16,027 nt of DNA, taken from positions 1-16,027 of the forward strand of contig JAMXLQ010000260.1 of the NCBI GenBank assembly GCA_024280975.1. Reading direction: 5' to 3'. Position numbers and translations under genes: made by a program. Below are positions 1 through 5,940 of this stretch, in pieces. Position 1 is the stretch's first letter. Each line of letters begins with the position of its first letter. Source of the stretch: Methanosarcina sp. GTDB lineage: Archaea > Halobacteriota > Methanosarcinia > Methanosarcinales > Methanosarcinaceae. Below the pieces are notes generated by a model. That model was not told where the DNA came from. It ran no database searches and saw nothing but the letters and a program-made list of their open reading frames with translations.

Positions 1-65
1 TCCAGAGTCTTTCCAAAAGGAGATCTAGAGCTGGTCACCGAAACAGTAATGTAATAGAAAACTCG

Positions 66-171
66 ATCCTTAACTGGTTACTAGGAGCTTTATCCTTAAC
101 CGGTTATTAGGAATTTTACCCTTAACCAGTAGTTATTGAGATCTTGTCCACAACCAATTATTAGAACGCTT
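66..171. repeat. Degenerate 26-bp tandem repeat, about four copies
   Basis: Units start near 66, 92, 118 and 146. Each runs roughly TCCTTAAC(C/T)GGTTA(C/T)TAGG followed by a T-rich tail. Copies 1 and 2 are close (26 bp each), copy 3 is 28 bp, and copy 4 is the most diverged and runs over the stop codon of the neighbouring phosphoribosyltransferase gene (stop at 161-163). On that gene's strand the array is the 3' untranslated region. It has no spacer/repeat pattern of a CRISPR. Confidence 0.75.
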
Positions 172-901
172 GTTCCTTATCCGAGTAAGATTTATCTCTT
201 GAAATCCGCCAGGTAGGAATCTCTCCTATAATTTTTTCGATTTCTCCTCTTTCAGTAAGATCGTCAAGAATTTCTAGAATCTCGATCTCTCTAAGATCCA
301 GTCCATACCTGTGCTTAAACTCGGTTATAATTTGAGAGAGATTAAGGGCCTTTTTCAGGACAATTTTTTCTGTAAATCCAGCCAGATCCTCATACCTGGC
401 CCAGGGATAAATGATCCAGCGCCATTTGAGAATCTTCTGGGCATAGAAATCAGGCATGAAACCTGAGCAGGTTTTATGCTGTAGCACTGCAGTCCTGACA
501 GATTCGGGTTTCAGGTTTAAAATATAGTCCAGTGCAAGATTAAGTGTCTCACCTGTATCAGTTACATCATCGATGACCAAGATTTTTTTCCCTGTTATAT
601 CCACAGGAATAGGGAATTTTATCCTTGCTACTTCCCGCATGTCTGCAGCTCTTGTGTAATGCTCAATCTTCATCGAGGTAAGGTCATTGAAAAGTAAAAA
701 ATCGGAAATCAACCTTCCAGGCACATAGCCTCCCCTACCTATGGTGACAATCAAATCAGGCATATAACCGGAAGCTTTGATTTTTCGGGCAAGAATTCTT
801 GAAAGTCGCAAGACTTTGTTAAAGCTTATAAGCTCACACCTGAACGAGTCCTTCTCTGTCTGGCACTGAGATTGTTGAGACTGAATTTTCCTTTCCTGCA
901 T
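161..901 (-). CDS. Phosphoribosyltransferase with C-terminal helix-turn-helix-like tail
   Basis: Type I phosphoribosyltransferase of the COG2236-like archaeal group, expected to use PRPP for nucleobase salvage; the base is not evident. The PRPP-binding motif ILVIDDVTDTGET lies at about residues 108-120, and the IGRGGYVPGR loop at about 55-64 fits the family's pyrophosphate-binding loop. Residues of about 185-240 (a basic helix, then LREIEILEILDDLTERGEIEK) look like a winged-helix segment beyond the catalytic core, so DNA binding or autoregulation is possible but unproven. I chose the ATG at 901 (246 residues). The frame stays open to a TTG at 970, which would add 23 residues, and a GGAAGG lies 11 bases before the ATG. 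It is divergent from the helical-repeat gene, with a 21-bp repeat array between them. Family assignment is firm; substrate and start are not. Confidence 0.85.
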   Translation of the reverse strand: MQERKIQSQQSQCQTEKDSFRCELISFNKVLRLSRILARKIKASGYMPDLIVTIGRGGYVPGRLISDFLLFNDLTSMKIEHYTRAADMREVARIKFPIPVDITGKKILVIDDVTDTGETLNLALDYILNLKPESVRTAVLQHKTCSGFMPDFYAQKILKWRWIIYPWARYEDLAGFTEKIVLKKALNLSQIITEFKHRYGLDLREIEILEILDDLTERGEIEKIIGEIPTWRISRDKSYSDKEQAF

Positions 902-999
902 CAGATAAATTGCCTTCCTAACGCCCGCTTCATAGCCTGCAAGTAATGCGAATTGGCTGATACCTAACAAGAAAAATTAACATACTTTCTAGCGAGTTT

Positions 1000-1083
1000 A
1001 CCAATTTAATCTAATGAACTATCAATTTAATCTAACGAATTATCAATTTAATCTAACGAATTATCAATTTAATGGCTTATTAA
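1000..1083. repeat. 21-bp tandem repeat, 3.5-4 copies
   Basis: Copies start at 1000, 1021, 1042 and 1063. Copies 2 and 3 are identical (ATCAATTTAATCTAACGAAT plus T), copy 1 differs at three bases, and copy 4 diverges after its first 11 bases. The 21-bp period is two helical turns, so a protein bound to each unit would sit on the same DNA face. The array lies between two divergent genes. Confidence 0.9.
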
Positions 1084-1241
1084 TCCGTCTGAAAGCTCAG
1101 ATTACCTGAAAATATTTGAATTAAGGAAACCATAAGTCAAGAGTATCTGAAAGATAAGCATGAAAATAAGCGGGGCTGAGATTGACGAGGATAAAAGAAC
1201 TTTTGAGAAAATGTAATACTGGAATTCTTCTCGCGAGTTTC

Positions 1242-1249
1242 TTATAAAA
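1242..1249 (+). promoter_or_regulatory. TATA box of the helical-repeat gene
   Basis: TTATAAAA at this position predicts a start of transcription near 1270 by usual archaeal spacing. That leaves about 10 bases before the GTG at 1280, or about 34 before the ATG at 1304. Confidence 0.5.
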
Positions 1250-1303
1250 AGAATAGCCGCCGACAAGGGGTCTTGTACCGTGTTTTCAAAAGAAGAAGAC
1301 AAA

Positions 1304-2176
1304 ATGGTAAATTTAGGATTTAGTTCTATTAATGAAGGGTTTGACGAAGGAGTGAGCCAGGCCCTTAATTTTCTGACCGAAATCGGCACGGGTTATCTAA
1401 GTGAGAAAAAGGAGCTCGAAGCTGAAAAAACTGTGGTTTCCATAAAGGAAATCGGAAAGGCTGCCGCTCTCCAGGGAATGGAGAATGCTGCAGTCAATGC
1501 CATTCGCGCCCTTGAAAAGATATTGCAGTGTTCTGTAGATCAAAACATGCAGGATACAACTGTCCGAGTATTACTTTCATTTGGAGCTATAGGAAAAACG
1601 GCTGCCGAACAGCAGATGGAAATGGTAGCCAAGCTTGCAGCTTCAGTACTTGGGAAAAGCGGAAATACAGCAGCTCTCCTGAATAAGAAAAGAGAAACCA
1701 TGGCAGTCATAGTTGGACTTGGAGAAATCGGAAAAGCGGTCACCAAGATGAAACTTCCCGATCTTTCTGAAAATACTGCAATATTCATCTCATGTCTTGG
1801 AGATGTTGGAAAACTTACGGCTCAGAAGAGCCTTGAAGAGGCTGCAGTGGGAGTAGAGCTTATGCTTCAAGAGATGGCTGCCGCAGCCATGCAGGAAAAC
1901 CTCCAGAACACAGTAAAAAATATTGCAATCTCTATTGAAGAAGTTGGTAAGAACGCTGAGGAAGAAAATATGGAAAATGCGGTTCTTCAGGCGGCCTCTG
2001 CCCTCCAGACCATTGTAAGCAACACAGGAAACAAGTATCTAAACGATGCCTCAATTGCAGCTAAGGTAGCCCTTGAATCCTTTAATGAACTTGATATAAT
2101 AAACAATGAAGCTAATATAAAAAAGATAGAAGCAATAAGGGAAATGATGAGGGAGCTCTGGGTAGATTCGAGATGA
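1304..2176 (+). CDS. Alanine-rich helical-repeat protein, unknown function
   Basis: I do not recognise a named family. The 290-residue protein is soluble, acidic and almost wholly helical, with no signal peptide or membrane segment. An (I/V)G(K/T) motif recurs at about residues 27, 50, 96, 142, 168 and 214. The intervals are 23, 46, 46, 26 and 46, that is one or two units of about 23. It is usually followed by A-rich sequence and MExA, as in EIGKAAALQGMENAA. This looks like a HEAT/armadillo-type solenoid, normally a protein-protein scaffold. No catalytic motif is visible. The start is uncertain: GTG at 1280 adds 8 residues and has a weak GGGG upstream; ATG at 1304 has a purine-rich GAAGAAG. 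It stands alone on the plus strand, between a divergent phosphoribosyltransferase and a convergent porB. Confidence 0.8.
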   Translation: MVNLGFSSINEGFDEGVSQALNFLTEIGTGYLSEKKELEAEKTVVSIKEIGKAAALQGMENAAVNAIRALEKILQCSVDQNMQDTTVRVLLSFGAIGKTAAEQQMEMVAKLAASVLGKSGNTAALLNKKRETMAVIVGLGEIGKAVTKMKLPDLSENTAIFISCLGDVGKLTAQKSLEEAAVGVELMLQEMAAAAMQENLQNTVKNIAISIEEVGKNAEEENMENAVLQAASALQTIVSNTGNKYLNDASIAAKVALESFNELDIINNEANIKKIEAIREMMRELWVDSR

Positions 2177-2354
2177 AGACAGCTCTGATTGCAAAGTAAG
2201 TTCAAAAATGCCTGTAAAGGAAAAATATTAAATCAAAAACAGATTGCCAAAAAATCCAGAATACCTTGAAATATCTAGAATGCCTGCAAGTAAACAAAAC
2301 CCTGAGTGTAGAAGCAGTTTAAAGTGCCTTACAGGCTGGAAAAACTTAAAATCA

Positions 2355-2407
2355 GTAAAAAAGCTAGAAAAATTACAACTTCAGGCACCACTGGGCATCA
2401 CTGAAGT
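2355..2407 (-). terminator. porB terminator
   Basis: On the minus strand a 7-bp inverted repeat (ACTTCAG/CTGAAGT at 2401-2407 and 2378-2384) overlaps the porB stop codon. It is followed by T-rich DNA with runs of five and six T (2355-2375). The hairpin plus U-tract suits termination of the porB transcript. Confidence 0.5.
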
Positions 2408-3288
2408 CCAAAGTGTTTTATGTTCCAGTCCGCCATGGCTTGAATCTTCTTTATTTCTTCGTCTCCACCTTCCATAGTGAAGAGATGCTTGAACCTTTTC
2501 TGGGTCCTCAGATATTCCTCAACCAGTCTGACATCCTTAACCTTTCTGACCTGGGTAATTTCCCCGTTTTCCATCTCATACATGGGCCAGAGGCAAGTCT
2601 CGACTGCGAGCTTGGCGATTTCCAGGGTTTTAGATGTATCAAAGCCCCAGCCTGTTGTACAGGGAGCATGAGCATGGATATAGGTTGGGCCCACGATTTC
2701 AGTTGCCTTCTTGACCTTTCGCATCATGTCTCTTGGGAAACCTATGGAGGTTGTAGCCACATACGGAGAGCCATGAGCTGCCATAATGGCAGGCATATTC
2801 TTTTTGGGGAACGGATTTCCAAAGGAGAATTTTCCGGCTGGAGTGGTCGTTGTGCTAGCATCATAGGGTGTTCCACTGCTGCGCTGGACTCCAGTGTTCA
2901 TATAGGCTTCGTTGTCCATACAGATATAGGTAAAGTCATGACCCCGCTCAAACGCACCTGAAACAGCCCCGAAGCCTATATCCATTGTAGCGCCGTCGCC
3001 TGCAATAACTATAATTTTAGTATTCTTCTTTTTGCCAAGAGCTTTTAAGCCAGCGTCGATACCTGAAGCCACTGCAGCTCCATTTTCAAAGAGGGAGTGA
3101 ATCCAAGGGACCTGCCAGGAAGACGATGGAAAAGGCGTACTTGTAACTTCCAGGCAACCGGTCGGGTTAACAACAATGCTGTCGGGACCTGCCCCCATGA
3201 GTGTGAATTTAGCAGCAAAAACATCACAGCAGCCAGGACAAGCACTGTGCCCGGAGGTAATATACGTTTTAGGTGCAGTTCTACTCAT
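2398..3288 (-). CDS. porB: Pyruvate:ferredoxin oxidoreductase (pyruvate synthase) beta subunit
   Basis: PorB is the thiamine-diphosphate subunit of the enzyme that interconverts acetyl-CoA + CO2 with pyruvate using ferredoxin; in methanogens it works mainly toward pyruvate for biosynthesis. The 296-residue length is normal. Four cysteines match the 4Fe-4S ligands of the family: C17 and C20 (SACPGC), C45 (NPTGC) and C210 (HAPCTTGW). The diphosphate/Mg site is GDG at 97-99 followed by DNE at 125-127 and YMNTG at 129-133. A strong GGAGG sits 7 bases before the ATG and lies inside the end of a 39-codon ORF whose TAA overlaps this ATG, suggesting translational coupling. Oddity: porA, porC and porD are absent from the window, whereas the four subunits are usually encoded together. 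It could be a second copy or the only copy of a split operon; a related 2-oxoacid oxidoreductase is less likely given the good match to PorB. Confidence 0.93.
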   Translation of the reverse strand: MSRTAPKTYITSGHSACPGCCDVFAAKFTLMGAGPDSIVVNPTGCLEVTSTPFPSSSWQVPWIHSLFENGAAVASGIDAGLKALGKKKNTKIIVIAGDGATMDIGFGAVSGAFERGHDFTYICMDNEAYMNTGVQRSSGTPYDASTTTTPAGKFSFGNPFPKKNMPAIMAAHGSPYVATTSIGFPRDMMRKVKKATEIVGPTYIHAHAPCTTGWGFDTSKTLEIAKLAVETCLWPMYEMENGEITQVRKVKDVRLVEEYLRTQKRFKHLFTMEGGDEEIKKIQAMADWNIKHFGLQ

Positions 3289-3407
3289 TAATACTCCTCC
3301 TTAATTTCCAGTAACTGGATTTCAGCCAAAACTCCAAGTTTTGCAATATTTTTAGATTCTTCAATTATCTTAACCTTTCCAAATAAACTAAGGATTTTCA
3401 TCGACAT
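3288..3407 (-). CDS. 39-residue ORF overlapping the porB start codon
   Basis: Unrecognised small ORF. It begins MSMKILSLFGKVKIIEES and ends QLLEIKEEY. Its stop TAA shares its last A with the porB ATG, and its last codons contain the porB ribosome binding site, so ribosomes finishing here could restart on porB. An internal ATG at 3401 would give 37 residues. A GGAGG lies 12 bases before the first ATG. The same GGAGG is better spaced (5 bases) for an overlapping 8-codon ORF at 3388-3414 in another frame, which would make this a two-step leader. A TATA box sits upstream. The peptide is amphipathic, with no cysteine or membrane segment. It is probably translated, but its function is unknown and it may serve only for coupling. 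Confidence 0.45.
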   Translation of the reverse strand: MSMKILSLFGKVKIIEESKNIAKLGVLAEIQLLEIKEEY

Positions 3408-3440
3408 CGAACATCTCAACCTCCGCAATGTGCAATGTAG

Positions 3441-3460
3441 CCAGTTAACAACCAGTTAAC
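3441..3460. promoter_or_regulatory. Direct repeat CCAGTTAAC x2 at predicted porB transcription start
   Basis: Two copies of CCAGTTAAC at 3441-3449 and 3452-3460 are 11 bp apart, one helical turn, and each includes the palindrome GTTAAC. They lie where transcription from the 3474-3487 TATA box should begin, a usual place for an archaeal repressor site. The regulator is unknown. Confidence 0.35.
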
Positions 3461-3473
3461 GGCACAAGGATCT

Positions 3474-3487
3474 TAGTATATTTTAGT
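3474..3487 (-). promoter_or_regulatory. TATA box of the leader ORF-porB transcript
   Basis: Read on the minus strand, the segment contains AAAATATACT. By usual spacing transcription would start near 3453, giving about 45 bases before the 39-codon ORF and about 165 before porB. Confidence 0.5.
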
Positions 3488-3530
3488 GCTAGGAGGGACT
3501 TTCATCAAGTGAAAACAAAGAATTTTCATC

Positions 3531-3690
3531 AAAAAGAATAAAAATCAAAAGAATAACAAGAAGAAGCCCAGAGGCGCTGAACCTTCACTGCATCCCCCAA
3601 TACAGCCTCTCCGAAACATCATGCTCCCCCAAACATGTTTATCCGAAGAGGAGGTTCAAGCGGCCTCTGGAGGTTCATTTTCTTCAATCA
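3531..3690 (-). ncRNA. Three-way-junction small RNA with twin UUGGGGGA loops
   Basis: The closing stem pairs 3568-3584 with 3652-3670: 8 + 3 + 6 base pairs separated by two single-base bulges (3662 and 3658). Inside are two adjacent hairpins. One pairs 3606-3619 with 3635-3651 (14 pairs with a 3-base bulge). The other pairs 3588-3592 with 3601-3605. Both loops present UUGGGGGA (3625-3632 and 3593-3600). In both hairpins one pair is G-U on the minus strand but a C-A mismatch on the plus strand, which fixes the transcribed strand. A minus-strand TATA box at 3713-3722 puts the RNA start near 3691. T-rich runs at 3531-3565 follow the closing stem, as expected for an archaeal terminator. The RNA would be about 125-150 bases. 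It could be a free small RNA, like those known from Methanosarcina mazei, or a leader of porB. I cannot match it to a named family. Confidence 0.7.
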
Positions 3691-3706
3691 TACCCCAATT
3701 TATCCC

Positions 3707-3728
3707 CTACTCCAAAATATACGAGTAG
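3707..3728. promoter_or_regulatory. Small-RNA promoter: TATA box inside an inverted repeat
   Basis: CTACTC (3707-3712) and GAGTAG (3723-3728) form a perfect inverted repeat around ten bases that read GTATATTTTG on the minus strand. The TATA box therefore lies between two operator-like half-sites. This promoter would drive the minus-strand RNA whose fold begins about 45 bases downstream. A protein bound to the half-sites would block the TATA-binding protein. Confidence 0.45.
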
Positions 3729-3866
3729 CGTAAATTATTTTAAATTAATTATACAAAAAATTGCTTTCAAGCAAATATTATTTTCGAATAAAAAAATATT
3801 AAGCTCGGATAGCTTTTGATAACTTTTATCCCAGCAAAATTTGGTAACTTTCATATGAGGAATATT

Positions 3867-3930
3867 GAGGAGAGATCAGCTTTCTCTGCCGAGAAGTAAG
3901 TTGCCGGATTTACACCGGCTTGATTCACTT
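3867..3930. other. Two small hairpins of unknown role
   Basis: Between the small-RNA promoter and the UPF0210 gene are two adjacent hairpins. AGAGA/TCTCT encloses seven bases near 3870-3888. GCCGG/CCGGC (3903-3907 and 3915-3919) encloses seven bases and is extended on the minus strand by AAGTGA/TTACTT across an internal loop. On the minus strand the second loop reads CCGGTGTAAATCCGG, which resembles one stem-loop of cobalamin riboswitches, but the rest of that riboswitch is absent. The strand and role are unclear. It lies about 150 bases downstream of the UPF0210 stop, so it may be 3' untranslated sequence. Confidence 0.3.
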
Positions 3931-3993
3931 ATCCTTGAAAAAGTATCAATGTTCTTGAAAACATTAGAATGTGTGGGCAGTTACTTGTTTTCC

Positions 3994-4040
3994 GGATAAC
4001 ATTCAGTTCGTTATTTAGATAATATTCAGTTCGCTATTTA
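3994..4040. repeat. 23-bp direct repeat just past the UPF0210 gene
   Basis: Two copies of GATAA(C/T)ATTCAGTTCG(C/T)TATTTA lie at about 3995-4017 and 4018-4040. Looser echoes (GTTCATTATTTTAG, CTTCAGTTCG) run on to the stop codon at 4076. On the gene's strand this is the 3' untranslated region. Confidence 0.6.
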
Positions 4041-4075
4041 GTTCATTATTTTAGTTGTTATTTCGGTTTATCACT

Positions 4076-5437
4076 TCAGTTCGTAAGTGATTGGATAGGA
4101 GCAGGAATTCTTCCTCCCCTTTTTACGAAAACTTCAGAACTGAAATCGCTTACCGGCATAATAGGGGCATTTCCAAGCAGGCCGCCGAATTCGACGGAAT
4201 CTCCTATCCCTTTTCCAGGTGCAGGAATAACTCTAACTGCTGTGGTTTTTCTATTTATTACTCCTATTGCCATCTCGTCAGCGATGATAGCTGAAAGGGT
4301 GGAAGCAGGAGTATCACCAGGAACTGCAATCATATCAAGGCCGACCGAGCAGACGCTGGTCATAGCTTCAAGCTTTTCCAGGCTGAGGGCTCCGGCCCTA
4401 ACCGCTTCTATCATGCCTGCGTCTTCACTGACAGGGATAAAACCCCCACTAAGGCCGCCCACCGAGGAGGAAGCCATTGCACCACCTTTTTTTACGGCAT
4501 CATTCAGAAGGGCAAGGGCTGCAGTCGTTCCGTGAGTTCCGCAGCGCTCAAGACCCATTGCCTCAAGAATTGCAGCAACGCTATCTCCGATTTCAGGCGT
4601 CGGAGCCAGGGAAAGGTCAAGAATCCCGAATTCGACTCCAAGCCTCCGTGAGACTTCCCGACCCACCATTTCGCCCATGCGGGTTATTTTAAATGCTGTC
4701 CTCTTGATGGTCTCCGAAATTTCCGTAAGATTCGGGTTTTCAAGCTCGCAGATTGCAGCATTCACAACACCTGGCCCACTGACCCCAACGTTGATAACGC
4801 ACTCGGGTTCACCGATTCCGTGAAAGGCTCCTGCCATAAAGGGATTATCTTCAGGGGCGTTTGCAAAGATGACAAGTTTGGCACAGCCTATCCCGTCCCT
4901 ATCCGCAGTCAAATCTGCAGTCTTTTTAATGATGTCACCCATCAGGCCAACCGCATCCATATTAATCCCGGTTTTTGTGGTGGCAACATTTACCGACGAG
5001 CAGACTTTTTCCGTGCTTTCAAGGGCTTCAGGAATGGAATTGATAAGCTTCAGATCACCGACAGTTGCGCCTTTATGGACAAGGGCACTGAAACCTCCTA
5101 TGAAATCCACCTGAGCATCTTTCGCAGCTTCATCCATTGTTTTTGCAATGGAAACGAAATCAGGAGACTTGCAACTTTCGGCTGCCACAGCTATCGGAGT
5201 TACCGAGATTCGCTTATTGATTATCGGAATTCCGTAGAGACTCTGGATTTCATTCGTTGTACGCACAAGTTCTTTTGCACGGGTGGTTATCTTTTCATAA
5301 ATATTCTCATTGAAAACCTCAATATCAGGATGGCTGCAGTCCCTCAGACTAATGCCCATTGTTACGGTTCTGATGTCGAGATGTTCCATCCTGACCATCT
5401 GGATTGTTTCCAGAATTTCATTCGGGTTTATATACAT
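4076..5437 (-). CDS. UPF0210 (DUF711/PFL-like) family protein
   Basis: A 453-residue member of UPF0210, a family of unknown biochemical activity that databases sometimes label PFL family. Full-length family landmarks are present: the MGISLRDC segment near residues 27-34, GGFSALVHKGATVGD at about 114-128, GLMGDIIKKTADLTADRDGIGCAKLVIF in the region 164-191, and a glycine-rich FHGIGEPECVINVGVSGPGVV stretch around 205-225. The first part is NEILETIQMVRMEHLDIRT. No membrane segment or signal peptide is seen, so it is cytoplasmic. AGAGGT precedes the ATG at a suitable distance. It lies 61 bases downstream of the ACT-domain gene on the same strand; this ACT-UPF0210 pairing recurs in bacteria and archaea, which implies a shared role, probably amino-acid sensing coupled to this protein. 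I infer no enzymatic reaction. Confidence 0.9.
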   Translation of the reverse strand: MYINPNEILETIQMVRMEHLDIRTVTMGISLRDCSHPDIEVFNENIYEKITTRAKELVRTTNEIQSLYGIPIINKRISVTPIAVAAESCKSPDFVSIAKTMDEAAKDAQVDFIGGFSALVHKGATVGDLKLINSIPEALESTEKVCSSVNVATTKTGINMDAVGLMGDIIKKTADLTADRDGIGCAKLVIFANAPEDNPFMAGAFHGIGEPECVINVGVSGPGVVNAAICELENPNLTEISETIKRTAFKITRMGEMVGREVSRRLGVEFGILDLSLAPTPEIGDSVAAILEAMGLERCGTHGTTAALALLNDAVKKGGAMASSSVGGLSGGFIPVSEDAGMIEAVRAGALSLEKLEAMTSVCSVGLDMIAVPGDTPASTLSAIIADEMAIGVINRKTTAVRVIPAPGKGIGDSVEFGGLLGNAPIMPVSDFSSEVFVKRGGRIPAPIQSLTN

Positions 5438-5498
5438 GAAAAATTACCTCTCGTTTCAGACAGATTAATTTTCCAGATCATTTCCAGTCATTTCCAGA

Positions 5499-5777
5499 TC
5501 AGATCCTGTGCATGAAGCGGAATGCGTCTTCGTGCTGTACCTTGACCTCTACTCCAAGACTCTTTCCCTCGGCACTCATGGCCTCCTGAAAAGCCGCAAG
5601 GTCAAAATTCTCCTGTGGAGCTTCTGCAAGCATAATCATGGTAAAGATACCCTGCATGATAGTTTGAGTGATATCGACAATATTTACATTGAAACTTGCC
5701 ATCACAGTAGTAATCCTGGCAACAATTCCTACCCGATCGCTACCTATAACCGTAATTATGAAACGACTTGATACCAT
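5499..5777 (-). CDS. ACT-domain regulatory protein (UPF0237 type)
   Basis: A small 92-residue protein made of essentially one ACT domain (residues 3-75), the fold that binds amino acids and other small ligands. The first strand and loop read FIITVIGSDRVGIVARITT, with the DxxG(I/V)V pattern typical of ACT ligand loops, followed by NVNIVDITQT. It resembles the single-domain UPF0237 group and the halves of the glycine-cleavage repressor GcvR. There is no DNA-binding domain, so it probably acts by contact with a partner, most likely the UPF0210 protein encoded 61 bases downstream. AGGAG six bases before the ATG is a clear ribosome binding site. A TATA box at 5830-5838, flanked by an inverted repeat, gives a leader of about 30 bases. 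The ligand is unknown. Confidence 0.88.
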   Translation of the reverse strand: MVSSRFIITVIGSDRVGIVARITTVMASFNVNIVDITQTIMQGIFTMIMLAEAPQENFDLAAFQEAMSAEGKSLGVEVKVQHEDAFRFMHRI

Positions 5778-5824
5778 TTTGTGTCTCCTGCTGCTCGGAC
5801 CTTTATTCCTGCAGGCCGATGTTC

Positions 5825-5847
5825 AAATCTTATAAATTGAGAGATTT
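5825..5847 (-). promoter_or_regulatory. Promoter of ACT-UPF0210 operon, TATA box within inverted repeat
   Basis: On the minus strand CAATTTATAAG (about 5829-5839) is a good TATA box, placing the transcript start near 5808. It is bracketed by AAATCT (5825-5830) and AGATTT (5842-5847), an inverted repeat with an 11-base spacer that may be an operator. The arrangement is like that at 3707-3728, but with different half-sites. Confidence 0.5.
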
Positions 5848-5940
5848 TGCTCAGATTGAAGATCTGATTGCTAATAAAGTGAACTACTGTTTTAAGTAAG
5901 CCGTTCTAACAAGCTATTAATAAGGTAAACCATGTATCTG

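Larger units (their letters stand above)
902..1303. other. Divergent intergenic region
   Basis: This roughly 400-base gap separates two divergent genes. It holds the 21-bp tandem array (1000-1083) and the plus-strand TATA box at 1242-1249. I see no convincing TATA box for the minus-strand phosphoribosyltransferase; the only AT-rich candidates are the repeats themselves. Either gene may begin inside this interval at a non-ATG codon (TTG at 970 minus, GTG at 1280 plus). Confidence 0.5.

Noticed and set aside
1000..1083. CRISPR array
   Set aside because: Repeats are directly tandem with no spacers and no cas genes are present.
1102..1389. 95-codon ORF on the minus strand
   Set aside because: Overlaps the promoter and start of the helical-repeat gene in antisense, and has no promoter of its own.
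2244..2477. 77-codon ORF on the plus strand
   Set aside because: Runs into the porB terminator and coding region, has no ribosome binding site and no plausible composition.
2413..2961. 182-codon ORF on the plus strand
   Set aside because: It lies wholly over porB on the opposite strand, and porB has all family motifs; this is a shadow frame.
3490..3540. Ten-codon plus-strand ORF starting at a GTG after AGGAGGG
   Set aside because: Spacing of 13 bases is too long and the frame lies in the T-rich end of the minus-strand RNA.
3867..3930. Full cobalamin riboswitch
   Set aside because: Only one arm is similar; the B12 box and the other conserved helices are missing, and no cobalamin gene follows.
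4820..5515. 231-codon ORF on the plus strand
   Set aside because: Antisense to the clearly conserved UPF0210 gene, with no promoter or recognisable domain.
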